From an uncultured Clostridia bacterium (lineage in GTDB: Bacteria; Bacillota; Clostridia; Lachnospirales; CAG-274): a DNA stretch of 64,000 bases. A program made the translations under genes and the position numbers. This document shows, one piece after another, positions 55,802 through 64,000 of the stretch; positions within the stretch are counted from its first letter, which is position 1, and each line of letters begins with the position of its first letter. The notes under the pieces were generated by a model. It was not told where the DNA came from. It saw only the letters and a program-made list of their open reading frames with translations, and did not search any database. The stretch is taken from contig CANQVZ010000003.1 of assembly GCA_947627425.1 (NCBI GenBank), positions 25,659-89,658 on the forward strand, in the 5' to 3' direction.

Positions 55802-57001
55802 TTATTCAAACAATGTTTTAAACCTATTCATTGCATTAATAGTATTTTCCTTATTATTAAAGGCTGTAAGCCTAAAATAATTATCCCCGTTCCTTCCGAA
55901 GCCTGCGCCCGGAGTACCTACCACCTGAATTTCATTCAGCATCTTGTCGAAGAAATCCCAGCTGTACATACCGAAGGGACATTCAAACCATATATAGGGC
56001 GAGTTTACGCCGCCGAAATACTTTACACCCAGCTCATCCATAGTGTCGGCTATTATCTTGGCATTTTCTCTGTAGGTGGCTATCATTGCCTTTGCCTCGT
56101 TCATACCCTCTACGGTGAACACTGCGGCAGCGCCTCTCTGAATGATGTAGGGCACGCCGTTGAACTTGGTAGTCTGCCTTCTGAGCCACATCTTGTTGAG
56201 ATAAAGCTCTCCGCCGTCTGTGGTCTTGAACCTGAGCGTCTTGGGCACTACGGTGTAACCGCAGCGCGTACCCGTGAAGCCCGCAGTCTTTGAAAGCGAA
56301 CAGAACTCAATGCAGCAGTCCTTTGCGCCCTCAATGGCAAATATGCTCCTCGGCAGGCTCTCGTCAGTTATAAAGCACTCATAAGCCGAGTCGAATAAAA
56401 TGATGGAGTTGTTCTTTTTTGCATAGTCAACCCATATTTTGAGCTGCTCCTTGTTGTAAGCCGCGCCCGTGGGATTGTTGGGCGAGCAGAGATATATAAT
56501 GTCTGCGTGCACGCTCTCGTCGGGCATTGCAAGGAAGTTGTTTTCGGGCGTAGAATTCATGTATATTATGTTCCTGCCGTTCATGGTGTTTGTGTCCACA
56601 TACACGGGATAAACGGGATCCGGCACGAGCACGGTGTTGTCAACGGCAAAGAGGTCCGTTATATTGCCCGTGTCGCTCTTTGCGCCGTCCGATACGAATA
56701 TTTCGTCAGCCTCCAGCTCAACGCCGTTTCTGTGGTAGTAGTCCTTTATGGCGTTTCTGAGGAAATCATAGCCCTGTTCGGGACCGTAGCCCTTGAAGGT
56801 CTTTGCGTCAGCCATTTCGTCCACAGCCTTGTGAAGCTCCGATATTACGGATTTGCTGAGGGGCAGAGTAACGTCGCCTATGCCCAGTCTTATTATATCC
56901 TTGTCGGGGTGCTCCTCCGCAAATTTATTCACCCTTTTTGCAATTTCGGAAAAAAGATAGCTTTCCTTGAGATTTAAATAGTTTTCATTGAGCCTTGTCA
57001 T
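55802..57001 (-). CDS. dapL: LL-diaminopimelate aminotransferase
   Basis: IIRLGIGDVTLPLSKSVI; SDGAKSDTGNI; YLCSPNNPTGAAY. Confidence 0.95.
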   Translation of the reverse strand: MTRLNENYLNLKESYLFSEIAKRVNKFAEEHPDKDIIRLGIGDVTLPLSKSVISELHKAVDEMADAKTFKGYGPEQGYDFLRNAIKDYYHRNGVELEADEIFVSDGAKSDTGNITDLFAVDNTVLVPDPVYPVYVDTNTMNGRNIIYMNSTPENNFLAMPDESVHADIIYLCSPNNPTGAAYNKEQLKIWVDYAKKNNSIILFDSAYECFITDESLPRSIFAIEGAKDCCIEFCSLSKTAGFTGTRCGYTVVPKTLRFKTTDGGELYLNKMWLRRQTTKFNGVPYIIQRGAAAVFTVEGMNEAKAMIATYRENAKIIADTMDELGVKYFGGVNSPYIWFECPFGMYSWDFFDKMLNEIQVVGTPGAGFGRNGDNYFRLTAFNNKENTINAMNRFKTLFE

Positions 57002-57016
57002 TTTGTTTCTCCTTTT

Positions 57017-58291
57017 TTATTTATTATTTAAAAGCATTCTGACAGACGCAAGCTTTACGCTCACACAGAATATTTCCATAGCCTTCTTAAGCTCCTCCAC
57101 CGTGGGATAGGACGGCGCTATTCTTATGTTGCTGTCGTTGGGGTCGGCGCCGTAGGGATAGGCGCAGCCCGCAGCCGTAAGTATAAGTCCGCATTCCTTT
57201 GCGAGCCTTACGGTCTCCTTTGCGCAGCCGGGGAGAGTGTCTACCGATATGAAATAACCGCCGTCGGGCTTCTCCCAGCTTAAGAAATCGCTGTCGCCGA
57301 ACTCCTCGTCAAGCTTGGTGAGCACCACATCGAATTTTTCCTTTAGCATCTTGCCGAGCTTTCTCATATGCTCGTGCATACCCTCCGGAGACTTGAAAAA
57401 GCTGTATGTAGCCAGCTGATTTATTTTGTTGTAGCCTATGGTCATTATGCCGAAGCGCTTTTTGATCTCCGCTATAGCCTTGTCGCCCGAGGCTATGAGC
57501 GCAACGCCCGAGCCGGGGAAGGTTATTTTTGAAGTGGAGAAGAAATAGAGCACTCTGTCCTCCGTGCCATATTTTTCGGCAAGGACAAAAATATCCGCAA
57601 GCTTTCTTTCCTTATATACATGGTGCACGCCGTAGGCGTTGTCCCATATTATTGTAAAGTCCTCCGCAGCCGCCTTCATGCTCACGAGCCTCTCCACGAC
57701 CTCGTCGCTGTAGCACACGCCGCTTGGATTGGAATAAAGAGGAACGCATATTATAGCCTTTATACTTTCGTCGTCCTTCACGAGCCTTTCAACCATATCC
57801 ATATCGGGTCCTTCGCTGTTCATGGGTATGTTTATCATCTCAAAGCCGAATTCCTCGCATATGGAAAAATGCCTGTCATAGCCGGGAACGGGGCAGAGCA
57901 CCTTTACCTTTTCAAGCTTGGACCACGGCGTGGAGCCGAGCTTGCCGAACATATAGTAGCGCGCTATGGCGTCATATATGAGGTTGAGGGAGGAGTTTCC
58001 GCCTATTATTATGTTGTCCGCCTTTATGCCGAGCAGGTCTGCAAAGAGCTGACGGCATTCCTTTATGCCTGTGAGTATGCCGTAGTTTCGCACATCGTTC
58101 CCCTCGCAGTTTATATAGCTTGGAAAGTTCATATTGAGTATGCCGTTTGAGAGATCCAGCTGCGCTGCCGCAGGCTTTCCTCTCGACATATCAAGACTTA
58201 AATTGCAGGATTTAAGCTTTTCATATTCAGAATTTAACTTTTTTTCCTCCGCCCTGAGCTCCTCGGCAGAGGTTTTTGAGGATAAGGCCAT
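57017..58291 (-). CDS. Class I/II aminotransferase (PF12897-type)
   Basis: LDMSRGKPAAAQLDLSNGIL; IWDNAYGVHHVY; FFSTSKITFPGSG. Confidence 0.88.
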   Translation of the reverse strand: MALSSKTSAEELRAEEKKLNSEYEKLKSCNLSLDMSRGKPAAAQLDLSNGILNMNFPSYINCEGNDVRNYGILTGIKECRQLFADLLGIKADNIIIGGNSSLNLIYDAIARYYMFGKLGSTPWSKLEKVKVLCPVPGYDRHFSICEEFGFEMINIPMNSEGPDMDMVERLVKDDESIKAIICVPLYSNPSGVCYSDEVVERLVSMKAAAEDFTIIWDNAYGVHHVYKERKLADIFVLAEKYGTEDRVLYFFSTSKITFPGSGVALIASGDKAIAEIKKRFGIMTIGYNKINQLATYSFFKSPEGMHEHMRKLGKMLKEKFDVVLTKLDEEFGDSDFLSWEKPDGGYFISVDTLPGCAKETVRLAKECGLILTAAGCAYPYGADPNDSNIRIAPSYPTVEELKKAMEIFCVSVKLASVRMLLNNK

Positions 58292-58791
58292 ACAATCACT
58301 CCTTTATATTTAATCACGGTTTTTTCGCTCCGATAGCTAAAAAATATATTAAATCCATTATACCCTCTTTATATTGTGTATGTCAAGAGAAATGAAGTAT
58401 AAAAATCTTAAAAATTCATTTTTGTGCTTTAAAATATCTTATCCTGTAATTTCAGGCGCTTTTTTTCACAGTCATATTTTGGCACACTGGCTTATTCGTC
58501 CGCGCGGAGGTATGCCCCGATAGACGCCAAAACGCCAAAATTTGGAAGTTATACGGCATTTTTTATTGACAAGGGCGGTATTTTACCTCATTTGCTTCGG
58601 CTTTATAGTATAAAAATATTAAAAAAATGTTAAATTTTTATGTAATTCTTACAAAGTTTTGAAATATATTATTTTCCTCTTGCATTGAAGGGACAAAAGG
58701 GGTAAAATATAATAAAATAGTGTAATTGTAGGTTTTTTAAATCGACATACGAAAGAAAAAGATTTATATAGAGATAAACAGGAGGTAAATT

Positions 58792-59925
58792 ATGATCGAA
58801 ATAGTCAATGAGATGAACGATGTTGCCAAGATCGTAGTGCTCGGCGTCGGCGGCGGCGGCTGCAATGCCGTGAACAGGATGCTCGTTCAGCATCCCGCGG
58901 CAATAGACTTTATTGCTGTAAATACCGACTCTACGGCGCTTGAAAATTCGGCTGCAAAGAAGAAAATAAAGATCGGCTCCAAGCTTACAAAGGGCTTGGG
59001 CGCAGGCGGAAGACCCGAGATCGGCGAGGCTGCCGCAGAGGAAACGGCTTCGGAGATATCTCAGGCGCTTGAGGGCGTGAACATGGTGTTCATAACGGCA
59101 GGCATGGGCGGCGGCACAGGCACGGGCGGCGCTCCCGTTGTTGCAAGAATAGCCAGAGAAATGGGCATACTCACAGTGGGCGTTGTTACAAAGCCCTTCA
59201 AGTTTGAGGGTCCCAAGAGGATGAAATACGCTATGCAGGGTATAGAGAATCTGAGCCAGTATGTGGACACACTTCTCGTCATACCCAATCAGAAGCTTAT
59301 AGAAACAGCCGAGAATACGGACAAGACAATAACCATGCGCGGCGCTTTCGCAATGTCCGACAGCGTTCTGGGACAGGGTGTCACGGGTATATCCGACCTC
59401 ATCACAAAGCCCGGCGAGATCAATGTGGACTTTGCCGATGTTTGCACCGTTATAGCAAATCAGGGTCTTGCGCACTTCGGCATAGGCGAGTCGGACGACA
59501 TACAGGAGGCAGCAAGAATGGCTATCACATCTCCGCTGCTTGAGACCGCTATCGACGGCGCAAAGAGCGTTATAGTGAACTTCACGAGCGGTCCCGACCT
59601 CAACCTTCTTGAGGCAAACGCAGCCGCAGAGCTTATCTCCGGCACTCTCGATCCCGAGGCTGAATTTATATTCGGTACGGTTATAGACGAGACAATGGGC
59701 GACAAGGTGAAGGTTACAGTCATTGCGACGGGTCTTAAGTCGGCAGACGGCCCCACTCCCGCTCCCAAGAAGCAGGAAACGGCAGTTCCCGCAGGCAGCG
59801 GCGCAGGCTCCTTCAGAAAAACGAGCACGAGCTATAAGCCCGCTCCCGCAGCTCCCACGGAGGACAGCGGAGAGTCTGACACAACAAGCGACATAATCAT
59901 TCCTACATTCTTAAGAAAAAGATAA
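58792..59925 (+). CDS. ftsZ: Cell division protein FtsZ
   Basis: LGVGGGGCNAVNRM; GMGGGTGTGGAPVVA; C-terminal peptide DIIIPTFLRKR. Confidence 0.98.
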   Translation: MIEIVNEMNDVAKIVVLGVGGGGCNAVNRMLVQHPAAIDFIAVNTDSTALENSAAKKKIKIGSKLTKGLGAGGRPEIGEAAAEETASEISQALEGVNMVFITAGMGGGTGTGGAPVVARIAREMGILTVGVVTKPFKFEGPKRMKYAMQGIENLSQYVDTLLVIPNQKLIETAENTDKTITMRGAFAMSDSVLGQGVTGISDLITKPGEINVDFADVCTVIANQGLAHFGIGESDDIQEAARMAITSPLLETAIDGAKSVIVNFTSGPDLNLLEANAAAELISGTLDPEAEFIFGTVIDETMGDKVKVTVIATGLKSADGPTPAPKKQETAVPAGSGAGSFRKTSTSYKPAPAAPTEDSGESDTTSDIIIPTFLRKR

Positions 59926-60002
59926 AACGATTTATACATAAAGGCTTTTGCATATGCAAAAGCCTTTAGATTGTTTAAAAATAAAAAATCACTTTATTAT
60001 TC

Positions 60003-60105
60003 CCCCCTCAGTCACACTTCGTGTGACAGCTCCCCCGTAAGGGGAGCCGAGAGGCAGCGGGGAACCCCCAATCTCTTGCCTCCCCTTTCAGGGGAGGGGG
60101 ACCAT
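60003..60105. repeat. Palindromic repeat of the CCCTCAGTC...GACAGCTCCCCC family
   Basis: CCCCCTCAGTCACACTTCGTGTGACAGCTCCCCCGTAAGGGGAGCCGAG plus GCCTCCCCTTTCAGGGGAGGGGG. Confidence 0.75.
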
Positions 60106-60210
60106 TTCAAACAAAGCTTGCTTTGTGCCGAAATGGTGGTAGGGTGCAAGACTTGCTTGCAAGTCTTGCCAATACATTGAAAACAATCAAAAAAAGGAGG
60201 AAACCTCACC

Positions 60211-60873
60211 ATGCAAAGAACTCGGCTTGCCGACAGGCGCCTCCCCGTTTACTCAAAGGGCGAGGAAATATTCAATATGTCAAGCCACACGCTTGGCGCC
60301 GTTCTTGCGCTTGCGGGCATGATACTCTGCATAATCCGCGCGGCGCTCGTACACAACATAGCGGGCATAATTGCCTCCTGTCTTTACGGCGTGAGCATGA
60401 TATGTCTTTACACCATGTCGAGCATATACCACGGCTTGGGCAAGGGCACGGCAAAGAAGGTATTTCAGATAATCGACCACTGCACCATCTACTTTATGAT
60501 AGCGGGTTCGTATATGCCCGTGGCGTTCTGCGTCATAATGCCCCAAAGCCTGACGGTCGGCTGGGTGATATTCGGCATAGAATGGGGTCTTGCCTGCCTT
60601 GCGTGCGCGCTCACGGCGATAGACCTCGAAAGCACAAAGGTACTCTCCATGCTCTGCTATCTGGGCATGGGCTGGACTATAATAATTTTTTATAAATACC
60701 TCAAAGCCATAGCGCCCATGGGCATATTCCTTTTTTTGCTCGGCGGCGTGCTCTACACCGTGGGCGCCGTAATATACGGCATGAAAAGGAAATTTGCGCA
60801 CAACATATTTCATGTGTTCGTGGTGCTGGGAAGCATAGCCCATTTTTTTGCAATTATATTTTATGTGCTTTGA
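60211..60873 (+). CDS. Hemolysin III family (PAQR-type) membrane protein
   Basis: SSHTLGAVLALAGMIL; SSIYHGLGKGTAKKVFQIIDHCTIYFMIAGSYMPV. Confidence 0.93.
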   Translation: MQRTRLADRRLPVYSKGEEIFNMSSHTLGAVLALAGMILCIIRAALVHNIAGIIASCLYGVSMICLYTMSSIYHGLGKGTAKKVFQIIDHCTIYFMIAGSYMPVAFCVIMPQSLTVGWVIFGIEWGLACLACALTAIDLESTKVLSMLCYLGMGWTIIIFYKYLKAIAPMGIFLFLLGGVLYTVGAVIYGMKRKFAHNIFHVFVVLGSIAHFFAIIFYVL

Positions 60874-60956
60874 CCGTATAAAAAAACAAAAGCAACAAAA
60901 AATACTACTGACAAAACACAGTGATATACACTGCTCGAAGGAGGTAGTATTTTTTT

Positions 60957-62102
60957 ATGCTCAAAAAAATAATTTCGGCTGCGCTGATACTTACACTTAC
61001 CGCGCCGTACACGGTCTGCGCACAGCCGCCCGAAACGGACGCGCGCTCTTATATACTCATGGAGGCGTCCACGGGGAAAATATTGTCCGAAAACAACAGC
61101 GAGGAGGCGCTGCCGCCCGCAAGCGTGACCAAAATAATGACGCTGCTTATCATATACGACAGCGTGAATTCGGGAAAAATAAAGTGGACGGACAGCGTGA
61201 GCGTGTCGGAGCACGCCGCGTCCATGGGCGGATCGCAGATATTTCTGGAGCCCAATGAAAAGCAGAGCGTAGAAACGCTTACAAAGTCCATAGCCATAGC
61301 CTCCGCAAATGACGCGGCAGTGGCGATGGCTGAATATATAGCGGGGAGCGAGGAAGGCTTTGTAAAGCTTATGAACGACAAGGCAGCGGAGCTGGAAATG
61401 AAGAACACGACATTTGTAAACGCCTGCGGACTTGACGCCGAGGGACACAAAATGAGCGCCAAGGACATTGCCATAATGAGCAGGGAGCTCATAACAAAGT
61501 ACCCCGAAATCAAAAAATACACCACAACCTGGCAGGACACCATAACGCACACCACCGCAAAGGGCGAGAGCGAGTTCGGATTGACGAACACAAACAAGCT
61601 CATAAAGTGGTATAACGACGCCACGGGGCTTAAAACAGGCTCCACGGGCAAGGCGAAATACTGCCTTTCGGGTACGGCAATGCGCGACGGCATGGAGCTT
61701 ATAGCGGTGGTTATGGCTGCGCCCGATCCCAAGTCTAGATTTCAGAGCGTGATGAAGCTTCTGGACTACGGCTTTGCGAATTATAGGCTTGAAAAGGGCA
61801 AGACGGCAGGCGAAGCCGTGGGCAATGTGAGCGTGAATAAGGGAATGTCCGACAGCGTTTGCGCGGTCGCCGAAAAGGAAATAAGCATTGTGCTCCCAAA
61901 GGATAATAAGTCAAAGCTTGAGTGCAGGGCGGAGCTTTCGCAGGGAGTGAATGCGCCCGTCAAAAAGGGCGATAAGCTGGGCGAGATAGTTTATTATGCC
62001 GACGGCAAAAAAATAGCCTCGTGCAGCGCCGTGGCAAAGGATGATGTCAAAAAAGCCGATTTTAAAAGAAATGTGATGAGATTGATCGGGATGTGGATGT
62101 AG
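60957..62102 (+). CDS. D-alanyl-D-alanine carboxypeptidase (serine-type, DacF/DacB-like)
   Basis: PPASVTKIMT (SxxK), SANDAAVAMAE (SxN), GLKTGSTGKA (KTG). Confidence 0.94.
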   Translation: MLKKIISAALILTLTAPYTVCAQPPETDARSYILMEASTGKILSENNSEEALPPASVTKIMTLLIIYDSVNSGKIKWTDSVSVSEHAASMGGSQIFLEPNEKQSVETLTKSIAIASANDAAVAMAEYIAGSEEGFVKLMNDKAAELEMKNTTFVNACGLDAEGHKMSAKDIAIMSRELITKYPEIKKYTTTWQDTITHTTAKGESEFGLTNTNKLIKWYNDATGLKTGSTGKAKYCLSGTAMRDGMELIAVVMAAPDPKSRFQSVMKLLDYGFANYRLEKGKTAGEAVGNVSVNKGMSDSVCAVAEKEISIVLPKDNKSKLECRAELSQGVNAPVKKGDKLGEIVYYADGKKIASCSAVAKDDVKKADFKRNVMRLIGMWM

Positions 62103-62144
62103 GGGCGAATATAACATTTGGGGACAGTCCCCATTTTCCCACAA

Positions 62145-62332
62145 CTATATCGGATGTCTGCCCGTGCGAGCTGCTTGTCTGAGCCGAAGGCTCAGGAAGC
62201 TAAAAGCTCGCACTGTAATGATTCTTTTGTGCGGTATTAATTCCACCAACGATGGGGCACAAAAGTCGTGGGGGTGTGGGGTGCCTCGAAAGCACCCCAC
62301 GCTTTTTGCTTCTTTTTGTGCGCAAAAAGAAG
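62145..62332 (+). ncRNA. Candidate structured RNA element, copy B (3' of the D,D-carboxypeptidase)
   Basis: CGGATGTCTGCCC-GTGCGAGCT-(GAGCC-GAA-GGCTC)-AGCTCGCAC-TGTAATGATT-CTTTTGTGC...GCACAAAAG-TCGTGGGGGTG-TGGGGTGC-CTCGAAA-GCACCCCA-CGCTTTTTG-CTTCTTTTTG-TGCG-CAAAAAGAAG. Confidence 0.65.
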
Positions 62333-62434
62333 AATAAAAATTTATTTAAAAAATAAAAAGGAAAAATTTGTTCGCTTTTTTAAAGCAAAAAAGAAAACCA
62401 TTTAGGGTTTTAAAAGGGGATATATCAATATCCC

Positions 62435-63061
62435 CTAATATACCCCCTCGCACCCGCTAAGGGTGCGCAAAAGCATCTCCCCCAGCTCCTCAAGCACTCT
62501 ATCGCAGTTAGCCTCGGTTATGTTCTGCGTAACGCCGCCCAGCTCTATATTGACCGTGCTTGACCTGCTGTTGTTTTCTATGCTGTCGCCGCCGTTTACA
62601 AGGCTTTCGGCATAGTCGTAAATTTCTTTAAATTCTTTATTGTTGTGGATAAAATTATTTTTTTCGGATGTAAAATAATTATTATCCTCAAAGTTTTCCG
62701 AGTTATCCCCCAAAAAAGTCCTTAAATCGCTGTAAAAGCCGTTTTGGACAACATCATTTCTGTGGATAACTTCATCGTCCGCAAAATTTATATTCTCGTA
62801 AATTTTTTCCCGTTTGTCGATGAACGCATCGGTTATAAGCCGTATATCATTCGACACGATATTTTTTATATCCCTGCTCAGTCCCTCCGCATTTTCAATG
62901 ACACCCGGCAGATACGGGCTTATGCTCCCGTAAGGCGCATAAATATCGGCATTTTCGCCCAAAAGACTGTCAGCCGCCTCGCTCATAAGCTCCTCTATGT
63001 CGAAATCGGGCATGGCGTACATATCGTTCAGGCTCTGAATAAGCCTCAATAAATTTTCCAT
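62435..63061 (-). CDS. Hypothetical protein, possibly phage-tail associated
   Basis: 208 aa; C-terminal STVNIELGGVTQNITEANCDRVLEELGEMLLRTL resembles tail protein C-termini; adjacent to LysM tail protein. Confidence 0.5.
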   Translation of the reverse strand: MENLLRLIQSLNDMYAMPDFDIEELMSEAADSLLGENADIYAPYGSISPYLPGVIENAEGLSRDIKNIVSNDIRLITDAFIDKREKIYENINFADDEVIHRNDVVQNGFYSDLRTFLGDNSENFEDNNYFTSEKNNFIHNNKEFKEIYDYAESLVNGGDSIENNSRSSTVNIELGGVTQNITEANCDRVLEELGEMLLRTLSGCEGVY

Positions 63062-63074
63062 AGCCTCTCCTCCT

Positions 63075-63710
63075 TTAAGGCAGGGCTATCACAAGCCCCG
63101 CATTTATGCGGTCGGGGTCTGCGATGAGCGTTTTGTTTGCCTCATAGATCTCGCGCCAGCGGCTGCCGTCGCCATATATGCTTTTGGCTATTTTCCACAG
63201 GCTGTCGCCCTGCTTCACAGTGTAGCTGCTGTTTCCTGCGGAGGTATTTTCGGCTGCTTCGCCCGTTTCTCTGCCCTCCGTGGTGTAAAACCTGGCGCCG
63301 TAGTGTCTGTATTCCCTAAGCCTTATGTCTACAGCCAAATCAAAGCCCTCCTCCGCGCTCTCCACAAAGCTAAGCTCCTCTATCACGGCGTATATGCCCG
63401 TGTAGTTGAACACCCTTGTGCCCTTCGTGCGCGTTATTACGAAGGGTATTATCTCGTTTTCGTCCTTAAGGCGCTCTATCTCCGCCCTGTAGTGGTCGCT
63501 CCCCTTGTAAGCGCCGTCATATTGCGCAAAGGGATAGTCGCTGTTGGGCAAAAGCGCTCTGAAGGCTATCGTCCTGAGCCTTGAGGATTTGAGCATATTT
63601 ATTTCTCCGCCCTCCGCAAGCCACAGCGTTTTGTTGGAGCTTCCCGTGCCTATCGTCACCTTTGAGGGCGCAACAGGCAGCTTAAGCTCGCCTAAATAAA
63701 AATCATACAT
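63075..63710 (-). CDS. LysM-domain phage-tail-like protein (XkdP-like)
   Basis: MYDFYLGELKLPVAPSKVTIGTGSSNKTLWLAEGGEINM; C-terminal LysM SYTVKQGDSLWKIAKSIYGDGSRWREIYEANK. Start taken at 63710. Confidence 0.75.
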   Translation of the reverse strand: MYDFYLGELKLPVAPSKVTIGTGSSNKTLWLAEGGEINMLKSSRLRTIAFRALLPNSDYPFAQYDGAYKGSDHYRAEIERLKDENEIIPFVITRTKGTRVFNYTGIYAVIEELSFVESAEEGFDLAVDIRLREYRHYGARFYTTEGRETGEAAENTSAGNSSYTVKQGDSLWKIAKSIYGDGSRWREIYEANKTLIADPDRINAGLVIALP

Positions 63711-63797
63711 ATTTTTTACCTCCCGTGATAAATTTTTTTTCACAGGTAAAAAATAGCATATCCAAAATGACAAAACGCGACATTTTTTTAGGCATGA

Positions 63798-63828
63798 TAA
63801 AAGCCTCCGTATTTTCGGAGGCCTTATC
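63798..63828. terminator. Terminator-like hairpin
   Basis: AAAGCCTCCGTATTTTCGGAGGCCTT. Confidence 0.6.
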
Positions 63829-63868
63829 AGGGTAAACATAAAAACATTTATAGTAAAAAAGAAGGTGA

Positions 63869-64000
63869 TTACTTATAGTCTACATTACAGATATTTGCGC
63901 TCTTCCAGTCGTGATGCTGTGAAAGCTTGAATGTTGCGTCGCTCTTTAAGAAGAATGTGTAGGGCGATGCTGCTGCTGACTTTGAGTAGTTCTCGTCATA
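63869..64000 (-). CDS. C-terminus of an unidentified protein (truncated by window end)
   Basis: Minus strand reads YDENYSKSAAASPYTFFLKSDATFKLSQHHDWKSANICNVDYK*. Confidence 0.5.
   Translation of the reverse strand, partial: YDENYSKSAAASPYTFFLKSDATFKLSQHHDWKSANICNVDYK

Noticed and set aside
60012-60212. ORFs around 59971-60212
   Set aside because: Translate the palindromic repeat family, not a protein gene.
1-64000. CRISPR arrays, tRNA/rRNA genes, intact IS transposases or recombinases
   Set aside because: No regularly spaced direct repeats, no tRNA cloverleaf/CCA signatures noticed, and no transposase-like proteins in the ORF list.

Overview
The window is a 64-kb chromosomal segment of a Gram-positive, spore-forming anaerobe. 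The evidence is spoIIP, hydE, T-box regulation, SCWP/csaB genes and cohesin/dockerin proteins; it looks like a gut Clostridia-type lineage, but I did not identify the species. Housekeeping blocks: prs, spoIIP, purC-purF-purB-purA, glnA, lysC/hom/ACT, hydE, a Trp T-box plus trpEGCFBA (no trpD), dapL, ftsZ and a D,D-carboxypeptidase. Accessory blocks: (i) a pectate-lyase/cohesin/dockerin locus (7.8-16.3 kb), with a further dockerin-bearing HExxH metallopeptidase at 36.6 kb; (ii) a ~13-kb surface-polysaccharide cluster (19.2-32.1 kb) with csaB and tagA-like genes; (iii) the edge of phage-tail-like genes at the right end. The most interesting non-annotated signals, read directly from sequence, are: (a) a three-copy element at ~45.2-45.5 (-), ~55.47-55.65 (+) and ~62.15-62.33 (+) kb. 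Its helices show compensatory changes between copies, and every copy is co-directional with and downstream of a gene end, so it is a candidate structured 3' RNA. (b) A compact locus at 17.05-17.51 kb resembling a type I toxin-antitoxin system: two tandem promoter-driven sRNAs antisense to the 3' end of an unlisted 40-aa minus-strand ORF, and a 13-nt complement between the 5' leader and 3' UTR of the presumed toxin mRNA. (c) An unlisted 45-aa peptide gene ending the cohesin cluster. (d) Several families of composite palindromic intergenic repeats.
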